DNA of 64,000 bases from the NCBI RefSeq assembly GCF_001514115.1, contig NZ_KQ948458.1, positions 375,523 to 439,522 of the forward strand, written 5' to 3'. Shown piece by piece: positions 43,104 through 52,332 of this stretch. Under the pieces are notes generated by a model, which saw only the letters and a list, made by a program, of their open reading frames with translations, made no database searches and was not told the DNA's origin. A program made the position numbers and the translations under genes. This DNA is from Streptomyces olivochromogenes (lineage in GTDB: Bacteria; Actinomycetota; Actinomycetes; Streptomycetales; Streptomycetaceae). Each line of letters starts with the position of its first letter. Position 1 is the first letter of the stretch.

Positions 43104-44468
43104 TCAGTAGCCGGTGCCGCGCTTGACCTGGGCCCGCTCGCTCCCATGGGTCGCACCCTTGTCGTCCAAAGTGCGACACGCGTCGGAAATGTCCTGGCTC
43201 AGGCGATCGATCTGCTCGCGGCTCAGGGTCTCCTTGACCAGGGCACGCATGATCTTCACCCGCTCCGCGTTGGGCGGGAGCGTGTACGCCGGCACCATCC
43301 AGCCGCGCTCGGCCGAGAGTTGCCAGGCGACGTCGGACTCATCGTAGGCGTGCTCGCCGACGAGACGGAAAGCGACCAGCGGCAACTGCTCGAGGTCGCT
43401 CCCGATCACTTCGAAGCGGCCGCTGCTACGCAGGTTGTCCGCCAACACGTGGGCGTTCTCCTGCAACATCTTCATGACGTAGGTGTAGCCCTGGCGACCG
43501 AGCCGGACGAAGTTGTAGTACTGCGCGAGCACCATCGACGCGCCGGTGGAGAAGTTCAGGGTGAACGTCGCGTCGGTCTTGCCCAAGTAGTTCTCGTGGA
43601 ACACGAGGTCCTTGGGCAGGTCGGACTCCTCGCGGAAGACCAGCCAGCCGATGCCGGGGTAGACCAGGCCGTACTTGTGTCCCGAGACGTTGATCGAACG
43701 GACCTGCTCGAGCCGGAAGTCCCATTTCGAGTCCGGGTAGAGGAAGGGCCACACGAATGCGCCGCTGGCTCCGTCAACGTGGATCGGGATGTCGAGGTCC
43801 CGCTCCTTGCGGACGTCCCGCAGGAGCTTGTCGATCCCGACGATGTCGTCCTTGTGGCCGGTGAACGTGGTGCCGAGGACGGCGACGACGCCGATCGTGT
43901 TCCCGTCGAGGTGAGGCTCCACGTCCTCCGGGCCGATCGTGTACTTGCCCTCGGCAAGCGGCACGATCCGCGGCTCGACGTCGAAGTAGCGGCAGAACTT
44001 CTCCCACACGACGTGGACGTCTCCGCCGAAGATCAAGTTGGGCCGGTCGACCGACAGATGGGCCGCCTGGCGGCGCTCCCGCCACTTCCACTTCAGCGAC
44101 AGCGCCCCGAGCATGATTGCCTCGGACGAGCCCTGGGTCCGACATCCGGTTGTCTTGCCCGGCGCGTTGAAGAGGTCGGCGAGCATGCGCACGCAACGCT
44201 GCTCGATCTCGGCGGAAATCGGGTACTCCGCGTGGTCGATGAAATTGCGGTGGAGATTCTCGGCGATGATCCGTTGCGCCTCCGGCTCCATCCAAGTGGT
44301 GACAAACGTGGCGAGGTTGCGCTGCGGGTCCCCCTCCATGGCGAGGTCCACATCCAGCAGCCTCATTGCGTCCGTCGCAGCCATGCCTTCCTCGGGGAAG
44401 GTCTCCGAGGGAGCGGGCATGGTCAAGAATCGGTTGCCGAACAGAGCCGCGTCGTCACGCTTAGTCAT
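43104..44468 (-). CDS. gad: Glutamate decarboxylase (PLP-dependent)
   Basis: A 454-aa enzyme that converts glutamate to GABA and CO2. The PLP-binding Lys is in SINVSGHKYG, the substrate/PLP motif in GCRTQGSSEAIMLG, and the cofactor Asp in IHVDGASG. Length and order match bacterial GadB. No strong ribosome site precedes the ATG. No antiporter gene is adjacent, so the role in acid resistance is not shown. Its 3' end is 78 bases from the truncated amidase. Confidence 0.94.
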   Translation of the reverse strand: MTKRDDAALFGNRFLTMPAPSETFPEEGMAATDAMRLLDVDLAMEGDPQRNLATFVTTWMEPEAQRIIAENLHRNFIDHAEYPISAEIEQRCVRMLADLFNAPGKTTGCRTQGSSEAIMLGALSLKWKWRERRQAAHLSVDRPNLIFGGDVHVVWEKFCRYFDVEPRIVPLAEGKYTIGPEDVEPHLDGNTIGVVAVLGTTFTGHKDDIVGIDKLLRDVRKERDLDIPIHVDGASGAFVWPFLYPDSKWDFRLEQVRSINVSGHKYGLVYPGIGWLVFREESDLPKDLVFHENYLGKTDATFTLNFSTGASMVLAQYYNFVRLGRQGYTYVMKMLQENAHVLADNLRSSGRFEVIGSDLEQLPLVAFRLVGEHAYDESDVAWQLSAERGWMVPAYTLPPNAERVKIMRALVKETLSREQIDRLSQDISDACRTLDDKGATHGSERAQVKRGTGY

Positions 44469-44493
44469 ATGACCATTCAAACAGCAGCCGGTG

Positions 44494-44520
44494 CCTGCCT
44501 CGGCGAGGGACACGCCGAGG
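44494..44520. terminator. Hairpin upstream of the decarboxylase
   Basis: TGCCTCGGCG pairs with CGCCGAGGCA across seven bases. It sits just before the decarboxylase start on its coding strand and after the accessory region, so it may insulate the two. Confidence 0.5.
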
Positions 44521-44645
44521 CAGAATGGCGAGGCTCCGAACCGGCTGCGGCCCTGCGCGCTACGGAACAGCCCCTTCTTTGGGGAAAGGCGCCGACCAGC
44601 CTCTCAAAGTTCGTCGGCTCGTCTGACCCCCACACCGACCCCGAC

Positions 44646-44696
44646 TCCCATCCCGTCTGCTCGGCTCTGCCTGGGTCGATGGCAGACGGGATGGGA
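44646..44696. repeat. Perfect 15-bp inverted repeat
   Basis: TCCCATCCCGTCTGC (44646-44660) and its complement (44682-44696) across 21 bases. It lies at the left edge of the integrase remnant and could be an element end or a recombinase/excisionase site. Confidence 0.65.
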
Positions 44697-44716
44697 GCAT
44701 CCGCACGCTCGCCACG

Positions 44717-45135
44717 ATGTGCCGGACTCGCGAACGGCGCCTCCGCCGCCAGCTCCGGCAACGCGAGGCGTTCGCGCGCACCGGTGTTGCCTGGTCGGAG
44801 AACGGCCACGTCTTCGCGACGAGGAACGGCCGACCGGTGGAGCCGCGGAACATCTACCGGTCCTTCGCTCGGGTTGCCGCAGACGCCGGGCTGCGGGTGG
44901 TTCGGCTGCACGATGCACGGCACGGCTGCGCCACGCTGCCGACTGCGGCAGGGGTCGCCCCGCGGGTCATCATGGAGATCCTCGGCCACAGCCAGATCAG
45001 CATCACCATGGACGTCTACACGCACGTCGTGCACGACACGCAGCGGGAGGCGATCAGCCACATGGTCCGCCTGCTCAAGCGCCGTCTGCCGTCTGCCGTC
45101 TGCCTGCTGCCGTCTGCCTGCTGCCTGGGAGGCGA
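44717..45135 (+). pseudogene. Tyrosine recombinase remnant 1 (C-terminal half)
   Basis: About 130 residues of the catalytic domain: HVFATRNGRPVEPRNIYRSF, HDARHGCATL (HxxR), LGHSQISITMDVYTHV (Tyr region). The N-terminal domain and the first catalytic Arg are missing. It ends in a CTGCCGT slippage repeat and lies directly before attachment copy 1. Not active. Confidence 0.85.
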
Positions 45136-45156
45136 CTGCCGTCAAATGCTGCCGTC

Positions 45157-45190
45157 AAAGGCCCCGGACCATGATCGGTCCGGGGCCTTT
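45157..45190. terminator. Strong symmetrical terminator at attachment copy 1
   Basis: AAAGGCCCCGGACC pairs perfectly with GGTCCGGGGCCTTT across six bases. It has T-run polarity in both directions and lies between integrase remnant 1 and the tRNA piece. Confidence 0.88.
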
Positions 45191-45197
45191 CCCCATG

Positions 45198-45245
45198 TGC
45201 CCCCGGCGGGATTCGAACCTGCGACACCCGCTTGAGGAATTCGAT
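45198..45245 (-). repeat. Attachment-site copy 1 (3' half of tRNA-Arg(CCU))
   Basis: Minus strand: a T-arm GGTTCGAATCC with acceptor-stem remains, variable loop and anticodon-loop side, equal to the 3' half of a tRNA with CCU anticodon (two mismatches to the other copies). The 5' half of the tRNA is absent. It immediately follows recombinase remnant 1 and its terminator. Confidence 0.82.
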
Positions 45246-45306
45246 GCACCCCCGGCAAGGTGAAGCCTTCCTTTCCGCACTGGCGTCGTTGGCCGTGTGG
45301 CGTACG

Positions 45307-46788
45307 TCAAGAGTCGGTGGGCACCCACTGACGCACACCGTGTCCGTTCGTGCCGTACCAGTAGTGGGACAGGCCCTTGATGCTGCTGGTGCGGAACGGG
45401 CGGCCGTGGTCGTCGATGCGGACCGTGCCGGTGCGGCCCTGGGAGGACCAGTCGAGTTCCAGGTACCACTTGCAGTCGTAGGTCTCGGTCGTCGCGGTGA
45501 CCAGCAGCACCTCCGGGTCCTCGGCGGAGACGCGGTAGGGGAACCGCACGGCGCGCGCGTGGGGGATCGGGCGGTTGATGTCCAGGTTCACCGAGAAGTC
45601 ACGGGGCGTCAGGCCGCCGCCGCACCCCTGGCCCATGGCGTACGCGGTGCCGGTGACCGGGGTGCCGCGGCTGACGATACGGACCCGGAGGGCCTCCAGG
45701 ACCACGGCCGTGGACGACTTCCCCTGCACCGAGATCTGCACCATCGTCTGCCGCCCGGGCACCGCCCCCTGCGTCGCCGCCCACACTCCGGCGTCCTGCT
45801 CCACCGGCGGCGGGGGCACCTGGGTCGGCTCCTTGTCGATGACGTAGTCGTACCCGCAACCTCCGTCCCAGATCTGAGAGTCGACGGTCCAGGCGAGCGG
45901 CACGCCGGTCGGCGTGGGAGCGGCGCTCTTCGTGCCCGCCGACGGTCCGCCCTTTGCCTCGGGACTCCCCGTAGCCCGTGCTCCTGCGGACGGCGAGGCC
46001 GACGCAGGACTGGGGGAGGGGCTGGTCGCTGTGGCCGAGGGGTGGTGTGACGTACCGGTTTCTGTCGTACGGGACCGACCGGTGGCCTTTGCCGAGTCGT
46101 CGTGAGACCGGTCGGCCGACAGCGCCGCCAGACTGCCCAGCGTCACCAGCAGCACGGTCGCCGTGGCGGCGCCGACGGCGGTGCGGCGACGGCGGTACCA
46201 GGGCCGTCCGGTCGAGCGGGTGGCCTCCCACTGGACCGTCGGCTCGGGACTGCCTGGTCCGGGAGCATCGGAAGCGGGCAGCCCGGCGTCAGATGCGCCC
46301 GCGTCGGATGCGCCCGCGTCGAGTCGCCGTGGTGCACCGCTCGTGCCGCCCCCGCCACCACCGATGCCGTCCGCGCTGCCACCCGCGCCCAGCGCCGTCC
46401 GGCTGTCCGGACCCGAAGCCCGCCGGCCACCTGCCGGCTCCGGCACCGCCTCGGCGTTCGTCGGCTCTGTTGCCTCCTCGGCCGTTGCCTCCTCGGCCGT
46501 TGCCGGCTCCGCCGCCCTCTCACCCGCCCTCGACCGCTGTCGTGCCGTCACCGCGAGCAGCCACAGGCGGTGCAGTTCGAGGCGTTCCTCCGGTGTCGCT
46601 CCGCAGAAGGCGGCCAGGCGCTCCACCGGGGCATAGTCCTGCGGGACCGCCTCGCCCGCGCAGTAGCGGTGAAGCGTGGAGGTGTTCATGTTGAGGCGCC
46701 GGGCCAGGGAGCCGTAGCTCCGGTCCGTGCGGTCCTTCAGCCGGCGCAGCAGCGCCGCGAACTGCTCGACGTCGTCCCCGGTCGACAC
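45307..46788 (-). CDS. XRE-type helix-turn-helix membrane protein
   Basis: A 493-aa protein. An N-terminal HTH (YGSLARRLNMNTSTLHRYCAG), a long Ala/Ser/Pro linker, one membrane segment (AVGAATATVLLVTLGSLAAL) and a large extracytoplasmic domain with paired Cys (WDGGCGYDYVI, GQGCGGGL, YDCKWYLELDW). Architecture suggests a transmembrane regulator or sensor of unknown signal. The GTG at 46788 follows GGGAGGA. Confidence 0.85.
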   Translation of the reverse strand: MSTGDDVEQFAALLRRLKDRTDRSYGSLARRLNMNTSTLHRYCAGEAVPQDYAPVERLAAFCGATPEERLELHRLWLLAVTARQRSRAGERAAEPATAEEATAEEATEPTNAEAVPEPAGGRRASGPDSRTALGAGGSADGIGGGGGGTSGAPRRLDAGASDAGASDAGLPASDAPGPGSPEPTVQWEATRSTGRPWYRRRRTAVGAATATVLLVTLGSLAALSADRSHDDSAKATGRSRTTETGTSHHPSATATSPSPSPASASPSAGARATGSPEAKGGPSAGTKSAAPTPTGVPLAWTVDSQIWDGGCGYDYVIDKEPTQVPPPPVEQDAGVWAATQGAVPGRQTMVQISVQGKSSTAVVLEALRVRIVSRGTPVTGTAYAMGQGCGGGLTPRDFSVNLDINRPIPHARAVRFPYRVSAEDPEVLLVTATTETYDCKWYLELDWSSQGRTGTVRIDDHGRPFRTSSIKGLSHYWYGTNGHGVRQWVPTDS

Positions 46789-47032
46789 TGTGCCCCCGTC
46801 CTCCCCCGTATTCCCGTATTCCCCGTATCCCTGTATCCCCGTATCCCAGGCGGTCCTTATACCTGCACGTCAGATGGGCTGGGATGGTTCCACCGTCGCC
46901 GGACGGGCGTCCGGCGTTGCGCCGGGCCGCCGTGACGGCCGATGCTCTTGGTGTCGCACCGACCAGGGCCGGCCCGACCAGCCGGAGGCGGGCGACAGCC
47001 GACACCCATCCACTCATCCACGGGGGACACCC

Positions 47033-47509
47033 ATGCCCAAGCGCACCCGAGCAGGCGCGCTCCTCACACTCACCGTCACGGGCCTCGCCCCCGGCACGAC
47101 GCTCGCCACACCGGCGAACGCCTCGGCCAAGGCGCCCGGCTTCCTCGCGGCGACCGATCTCCCGCCGCACCCGAACTCCTCCTGAACGACCGGCAAGGTC
47201 GCCGCGGGCGTACCGGAGGCGCTGGAACAGGACCGCTGTCCGAGCATGCCGGGCGGCGACGGCTCGGCTCGCGGCTGACCAAGAACATCAAGTCCTGTGC
47301 GGCATCCATCGAGAAGGCCGACCCGGAGACCGAGGCCGCGCCGAAGGACTACAGCACGCTGCCTGTCGAGGTGAGCACCCAAGTCCACGGCCTGCACACG
47401 GTGATCTCCTGGGGCGCCTGCGACATCCGTCTGTTCTGCGTCTGTTGTGCGTCTGCTCTCCGTCGGCTGGGACGGCAGGACCGTCACGGCCGCGAACAAG
47501 CTCCACTGA
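47033..47509 (+). pseudogene. Decayed secreted protein
   Basis: Signal peptide (MPKRTRAGALLTLTVTGLAP) then FLAATDLPPHPNSS and a stop at 47183-47185. The same frame continues as TTGKVAAGVPEALEQDRC. Later pieces in other frames (SCAASIEKADPETEAAPKDY, then VTAANKLH before a stop at 47509) complete a typical Streptomyces exported sensor-like domain. The first stop looks like a Trp-to-stop change, followed by frameshifts. Confidence 0.65.
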
Positions 47510-47618
47510 CCACATGACCGGGGCCGCCCTCCGCCACGGGGGTGGGGAGGGCGGCCCATTGCCCACCGACAGCGCCATTCGGCGCGATTCGTCACGACTC
47601 GAAAAGCAGGGAACACAC

Positions 47619-48077
47619 ATGAGCAGCAAGACCCGCACCGTCCTGACCGCCGGCGTCCTCGCCGTCGCTCTCGGCCTCGGCGCCACCGCCCAGGCATCCG
47701 CCGGCGCCCCGCGCAGCGTCAGCGGCAAGCCGTCCGACAACATCACCCGCATCGCCGACTTCTACGGCGCCTACAGCGACGCGGTGCTCGGCGAGGACCG
47801 CGGCCACCTCGGACAGGCCCTGCGCAGCCACTACCTCACCCCCGCCTTCCAGAAGGAGCTGGCGGCCTGGGAGAAGAGGGAGCACGCCGACGGCGTCCTG
47901 CGCGCCCAGAACGTCCCGCTCGCCTGGAAGGTCACCGACAACGGCACCACCCGCACTTACACGGAGGCCGTCGTCACCCTCACCTGGGGCACCACCACCA
48001 CCAAGCTTGTCGTCGACATGGCCCGCGACAGCCACAGGATCTTCCACATCGGCGACAAGGGCGTGGGACGCAAGTAG
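47619..48077 (+). CDS. Secreted protein of unknown function
   Basis: A 152-aa protein with a Sec signal (ending TAQASAGAPR) and a mature domain of about 120 residues (ITRIADFYGAYSDAVLGEDR, then WGTTTTKLVVDMARDSHRIF). It has no Cys. AGGGAA precedes the ATG. It stands alone within decayed DNA, with no recognisable family. Confidence 0.72.
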   Translation: MSSKTRTVLTAGVLAVALGLGATAQASAGAPRSVSGKPSDNITRIADFYGAYSDAVLGEDRGHLGQALRSHYLTPAFQKELAAWEKREHADGVLRAQNVPLAWKVTDNGTTRTYTEAVVTLTWGTTTTKLVVDMARDSHRIFHIGDKGVGRK

Positions 48078-48251
48078 TCACTCCGGGCGCAGGCTCCGAG
48101 TGAGGATCTGGAACGGTCGTAGCCCGAAGGCCGAGTCGCTCTCGTGCAGCCGCCGTTCCAGCAGGTCTGACACCTCGGCCCGGCCCACCGGGAACCCCGG
48201 ACCCAGGTGGGCCCGCGCCCGCCCCGGGGACTCGTACAGCCGCACCATCAG
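48078..48251 (-). pseudogene. C-terminal tail of a GH38 alpha-mannosidase
   Basis: About 57 residues: MVRLYESPGRARAHLG, then VSDLLERRLHES and LRPFQILTRSLRPE, ending in a stop. This matches the last beta-sandwich of GH38 mannosidases (VRLYE...DLLER...LRPFQI pattern). Everything else is lost. Confidence 0.6.
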
Positions 48252-48300
48252 ATCCCCTCCGCCGACTTCACCGACTCGACGGTCACGGCCGGCTGGTCAA

Positions 48301-48330
48301 AGGCCACCTATGGAGATCCGTAGGTGGCCT
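48301..48330. terminator. Terminator before attachment copy 2
   Basis: AGGCCACCTA pairs with TAGGTGGCCT across ten bases, followed by a T-rich tract. It occupies the same place relative to the tRNA piece as at copy 1. Confidence 0.75.
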
Positions 48331-48339
48331 TCTCCTTGG

Positions 48340-48381
48340 TGCCCCCGGCAGGATTCGAACCTGCGACACCCGCTTCAGGAG
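48340..48381 (-). repeat. Attachment-site copy 2 (3' half of tRNA-Arg(CCU))
   Basis: The T-arm and acceptor part are identical to copies 4 and 5. The anticodon-loop side reads CTTCAGGA, one change from CTTTAGGA. There is no recombinase remnant beside it; instead transposase scars follow. Confidence 0.8.
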
Positions 48382-48506
48382 AGGGCTCCAAGCCTGCCCT
48401 CGGGCTCACTATGGGACCAGCTCGTACAAGACGCTCGGGTCTGGTGCACGATCGGGTGACATCTTGAACTGACTTGCTCTGTAGGGCAGGTGGGAAGGAT
48501 GCCGCT

Positions 48507-48552
48507 GTGCCCAAGCCCTATCCGGAAGAGTTCCGCGAGGACGTCGCCCGGC
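48507..48552 (+). pseudogene. IS3-type orfA fragment
   Basis: VPKPYPEEFREDVAR is the start of the IS3-family OrfA (helix-turn-helix protein). After 15 codons it stops abruptly where an IS5 fragment joins. Confidence 0.65.
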
Positions 48553-48915
48553 GTGCCGGCCGAAGTCGTCGAGTACCTGGGGGCCGGCGGGATGACCGGC
48601 ATCATCGACGGCACCGAGATCCGAGTCCGGTGCCCCGCCATCGGGCGCAAGGACCGGGACACGTTCATCTCCGGAAAGAGCAAGCAGAACGCCACCAAGA
48701 CCATGGCCGTCACGGATGGCGACGGCCACGTGCTCTTCTGCAGTGCGGCCAGTCCCGGCAGCTGCGCGGACATCACCCATGCCCGCCAGTCAGGGATGGC
48801 CAAGCTCCTGGAGACGCGTGGATGCCGGCTGCCAGGGTCGAGGTCCGCGGACCGGCGGGCGGGTGGTGACCCCGCCGCACTGCAAGTTCAAGCAGAACGC
48901 GCCGGACTGGTCCGC
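48553..48915 (+). pseudogene. IS5-family transposase fragment
   Basis: VPAEVVEYLGAGGMTGIIDG, TEIRVRCPAIGRKD (the DGT aspartate region), then MAVTDGDGHVLFCSAASPGS with the second aspartate block. A later piece in another frame (RVVTPPHCKFKQNAPDW) is the C-terminal part. Deletions and frameshifts make it inactive. Confidence 0.8.
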
Positions 48916-49066
48916 GGCGGCCCCGAGCCGCTGCGCCCCCTCCGATACGGATCACCAGGAGCCAACGAAGGTCCGGCCCACTATGGGCGAGTGGGGGAAG
49001 ATCTCGTACGACGCGTGAGGTGGAGGAGGAGCGGGCGGCCGGCGGCCCGGTCCGTGGGTCCGTGGG

Positions 49067-49444
49067 TCAGGCGTCCATGTGGAACTTGTCGATGTCCCAG
49101 TGCTGGTTGCCCCGCTCGGTGAAGACCAGGACGTTCAGCCGACCGCTGTTGAAGTTGAAGTCGCAGGTCTTGGACTTGCCCTTGCCGCCCACCTTGCACA
49201 CGCGGACGTTGTCTGAGGCGGGCCCGAAGAGACTGACGGCGAAGGTGCGGCCGTCTGCCTTGAGGTCCTTGACCGTGACAGTGTCGTTGGCAGGGTTGTA
49301 CGACATGGAGCCCTGGGCGTACTGCTCGCTGACATTGTGAGGGGCGGCCGAACTCGTGCCCGCGCCGATAGTGAAGGCGAGGCCGAGGCCGACGACGGCG
49401 GAAACGGGGGCGGTGATCAGTGCCCGGCGTACGGACTTATGCAT
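49067..49444 (-). CDS. Small secreted protein
   Basis: A 125-aa protein with a Sec signal (VVGLGLAFTIGAGTSSAAP) and a beta-rich mature part of about 95 residues, with one Cys pair (VRVCKVGGKGKSKTCDF). Function unknown. GAGAGAG precedes the ATG at 49444; an ATG at 49462 is in frame. Confidence 0.72.
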   Translation of the reverse strand: MHKSVRRALITAPVSAVVGLGLAFTIGAGTSSAAPHNVSEQYAQGSMSYNPANDTVTVKDLKADGRTFAVSLFGPASDNVRVCKVGGKGKSKTCDFNFNSGRLNVLVFTERGNQHWDIDKFHMDA

Positions 49445-50227
49445 GCGCGCTGCTCTCTCCATTTGAATGACCGCGAAACAGTGGTTTCTGCGCAGATGCT
49501 AATCGCACGGGGTGACTTGGCCGCCCCAGGGGGCGTCCCGATGGCATGCATCACGCCGTCCAGTTACCGGGCCTGACACCTCATCACCAAAGAAGGTGTG
49601 GATTCCGCCCCGTCGGCCTTCGACGCCTGGCGGTGCCTACCGCGATCGCGTCCTGGGTATGCGCGGGGCCTGAGGTACACCGTCGCCCGGTGCGCCGTGG
49701 GACGTTCTTACCTGCGGCGGAGAGGGTACGGCCGGGTCCGTAGCCGGTCGTACCGGGCTTGCTCCCGTATGCCCCGCTGGCAGGCTCTTCAGACGCCCTC
49801 CAGCTGGGGCCAGATGCTGCTGCTTCTCCGATCCTGGCCGACTCTGGTTGCGTCTGTTTTCGGCCAACCCGTCCGGCGAGCGCCGGAGGGGCATCCGCCT
49901 CTGATTGACAGGAACCACCTCGGGTGTGTCCCCATTTGTTCGGAATTAGCCGTGAAGTAAAGGTTCAATTTTTGATCATTTGGGGGCATATCTCGCCTCG
50001 CCGGTGATCGTTTTCGGTCGCTCGGTTGTTACTGGCGAGAAACATGGGCTCCGGGTGTGGAAGCATTCAAGCCAACGGGGATACGGCGTGCTGACCACAT
50101 GCCGACAGTGCCCCCGTGTCAACAGGGGGAAATTCGAGGCGGCGTGCTTTCGTGCTGCCGATATTCCATCCCTCTTCTATCCCTCGGATAATCCTGTCCG
50201 AAATTCGGCAGGCATAAAGGAGAGAAG
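49445..50227. other. Long non-coding stretch
   Basis: No recognisable gene on either strand. It includes a 16-bp perfect palindrome TCCGGCGAGCGCCGGA-type near 49874 and a lower-GC segment (49930-50220) that likely holds the promoter and leader of the 50228 gene. Confidence 0.45.
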
Positions 50228-50539
50228 ATGAAGAAGAAGCTGTTCACTGTCGCGGGCATCGCCACGGCCGGTGTCGCGGCCGTGCTGAGCATGCAAGGAA
50301 CGGCGCAGGCCGCTGCGCCGCAGGTGCATGCCGCTCCGGCGGTCGTCAAGCCGGGCGTCGCGAGGACGCCCGCCGGCTTCGGCAGCCTGCTGGGCAAGGC
50401 CGTGGTGCACGGCCGCGCGGCCTGCCCGCACGTGGCGAAGGGGCTCGGCCAGGTGGCCAACGACGTCTTTGGGACTCATCTGAAGTCCGCCGGGGGCGTC
50501 GGCGGTGCCAAGGCGGTCGAGACGGTCTTCGACAAGTGA
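50228..50539 (+). CDS. Small secreted peptide of an SDP-like operon
   Basis: A 103-aa precursor. A signal peptide (MKKKLFTVAGIATAGVAAVL, cut near AQAAAP) then about 75 residues rich in Gly, Ala, Val and His with one Cys (RAACPHVAKGLGQVANDV). AAAGGAGAGA precedes the ATG. The stop overlaps the next start by four bases (GTGA), so it is strictly coupled to the DUF5819 and HTTM genes. Possibly the toxin-like substrate of those two proteins. Confidence 0.75.
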   Translation: MKKKLFTVAGIATAGVAAVLSMQGTAQAAAPQVHAAPAVVKPGVARTPAGFGSLLGKAVVHGRAACPHVAKGLGQVANDVFGTHLKSAGGVGGAKAVETVFDK

Positions 50540-51177
50540 CGGAGCACGTCGTACTCAGGAGGGCGGTCCTCGTTTCCGGGGCCGCCCTCCTGGGCGCCTA
50601 CCTCGCCGCCGCCGCACTGACCCAGGCGCCGCTGAACCCTGTCAAGCTGCGCTACTACGACGAGATCAATTCCGTGACGGAGCCCTATCTGTCGCAGAAC
50701 TGGATGCTTTTCGCTCCGGACCCCTTGTCGGACGATCGTGGCATTGTCGCGCGGGCCAAGTGCGGAGATGGCCGGGTGACCGAATTCTATGACGTCACCC
50801 GGCCCTATGTGGCCAGGGTTCAACACGACCGGTTCTTTCCGTCTCGCATGAGCCGGCTCGTCAGCGGGGCCATCACTCAGATGGCCACTCCGGATCCGGT
50901 TCTGGCGCGCTTGCGGAACAAGGAAGTGGAGAAGAAGAAGCGGCCGGTTCCTCTCCTTTCCGACGAGAAGGCATCCCGGAACAAGTCGGAGATCTTCCTG
51001 GCGCGGTATTCACTGTCCCAGTTGCCGAAGGTCTGTGACGGCTCGGCGCCTTCCGCCGTGCAGGTGCGCACGTACGTGCACGAACTGCCCTCGTGGTCGC
51101 AGCGCAAGGATTCCTCCGCCAAAGGAACGACCAGCTTCGAGGACCTCAAGTGGCGTAACGCGGAGGCCGTCGGATGA
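50536..51177 (+). CDS. DUF5819 family protein (SdpA-like architecture)
   Basis: A 213-aa protein with one N-terminal membrane segment (AVLVSGAALLGAYLAAAALT) and an outer domain with LSQNWMLFAPDPLSDDRG, the DUF5819 hallmark. It resembles the QGWxFFTRxP motif of Bacillus SdpA. Start GTG at 50536; stop overlaps the HTTM start. It likely acts with the HTTM protein on the small secreted peptide. Confidence 0.82.
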   Translation: MTEHVVLRRAVLVSGAALLGAYLAAAALTQAPLNPVKLRYYDEINSVTEPYLSQNWMLFAPDPLSDDRGIVARAKCGDGRVTEFYDVTRPYVARVQHDRFFPSRMSRLVSGAITQMATPDPVLARLRNKEVEKKKRPVPLLSDEKASRNKSEIFLARYSLSQLPKVCDGSAPSAVQVRTYVHELPSWSQRKDSSAKGTTSFEDLKWRNAEAVG

Positions 51178-52169
51178 AAAAGCTCATCTCCGTCGTCGAC
51201 AGGTGGAGTTCGGTGCCGCTCGGCGTCGTCGGCGTGTCCGGAACTCGTGCCCTGCTGGGGTTCGTCGGGCTGATGTTCTACGTAAGCCAGTACGCCGACC
51301 GGGATTATCTCTTCGGGCCCACCGCCGTTCTTCCATGGCGTGAATTCGTCGCACAGCTGCACGAGGACGGTTCCTTCAGCCTGTATGCCTGGAGTTCCTC
51401 CGAGGCATGGTTCCAACTGGTCTTCCATCTCGGCCTGATCACCGCCCTGATGGTGACCCTGGGCATCGGCGGCAGGGCCGTACTCGCCTGCCACTGGGTG
51501 CTCCTGTGGTCCCTCTACGAGCGCCAGCCGGTCCTGCTCGACGGCGGCGACAACCTGGCCTACCTGGTCATTCTCATGCTCCTTGCCACACGCTGCTACG
51601 ACCGGTTCTCCCTGCCCTCCGGCCTCGCGGACAGACTCGCCCGGCGCCTGCCGGCGCAGCTGCGCTCGCTGACCACGCCGCTGCACAATCTCGGCGTCGT
51701 GGCCGTCGCCGCCCAGATGTGCCTGGTGTACGTCGTCAGTGGCCTGTACAAGGTGCAGGGGCAGATGTGGCAGGACGGGACCGCCCTGTTCTATGTGCTC
51801 CGGGTTCCGGAGTTCTCGCTCCCCGGCGTCTCGAACCTGGTCTACGGCAACGACTTCCTGGTCGTGGCCGGGACGTACGTCACCGTCTTCTTCCTCGTCT
51901 ATTTCCCCATGGGCGTGCTGGTACCGGCGCTGCGTCCCTGGGCCGCCGCGATGTCGATCAGCTTCCACCTCGCCATCGCGGTGTGCATGGGTCTGACCGG
52001 CTTCGCCTTGACGATGATCGCCTGTGACCTCGTCTTCCTCGACAAGGAACTCGGCAAGGCCGTCTCCATGGCGCGCGAGCTGGCCGTACGGCTGAGCCGG
52101 TGGGCCCGGAAGACGCAGCAGCGCACCGAGCACGCCCGCGAAGGAGCGCTCACTGAGGAGTCCGTATAA
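51174..52169 (+). CDS. HTTM-domain membrane protein (SdpB-like)
   Basis: A 331-aa protein with eight membrane segments and the HTTM (horizontally transferred transmembrane) signature. WVLLWSLYERQPVLLDGGDN gives the conserved Asp/Glu-Arg positions, and QMCLVYVVSGLYKVQGQMWQ the conserved Tyr/Lys helix. SdpB of Bacillus belongs to this fold and is needed for maturation of SDP. The start overlaps the DUF5819 stop (ATGA). Confidence 0.88.
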   Translation: MKKLISVVDRWSSVPLGVVGVSGTRALLGFVGLMFYVSQYADRDYLFGPTAVLPWREFVAQLHEDGSFSLYAWSSSEAWFQLVFHLGLITALMVTLGIGGRAVLACHWVLLWSLYERQPVLLDGGDNLAYLVILMLLATRCYDRFSLPSGLADRLARRLPAQLRSLTTPLHNLGVVAVAAQMCLVYVVSGLYKVQGQMWQDGTALFYVLRVPEFSLPGVSNLVYGNDFLVVAGTYVTVFFLVYFPMGVLVPALRPWAAAMSISFHLAIAVCMGLTGFALTMIACDLVFLDKELGKAVSMARELAVRLSRWARKTQQRTEHAREGALTEESV

Positions 52170-52332
52170 CGGAGTCCGTACAACAGAGTCCGTACAACAG
52201 AGGGGCCCGGGCGCCTGCACAGAGGGGTCCGCACAGCCTTCCCTGCGCCCTTGGCCGAAAAAACGGCGCATCAGCGTCGGGTGCCAGGCAAGCTCTCAGT
52301 TTCACCGGGTCGACCAAGGAGACCGACAGGAC

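Noticed and set aside
44717..45235. Intact integrase
   Set aside because: The N-terminal arm and first catalytic Arg are absent, and the frame runs on through a terminator and the tRNA piece.
45198..45245. Complete tRNA gene
   Set aside because: Only the 3' half is present at all five copies; no D-arm or 5' acceptor strand can be found upstream on the minus strand.
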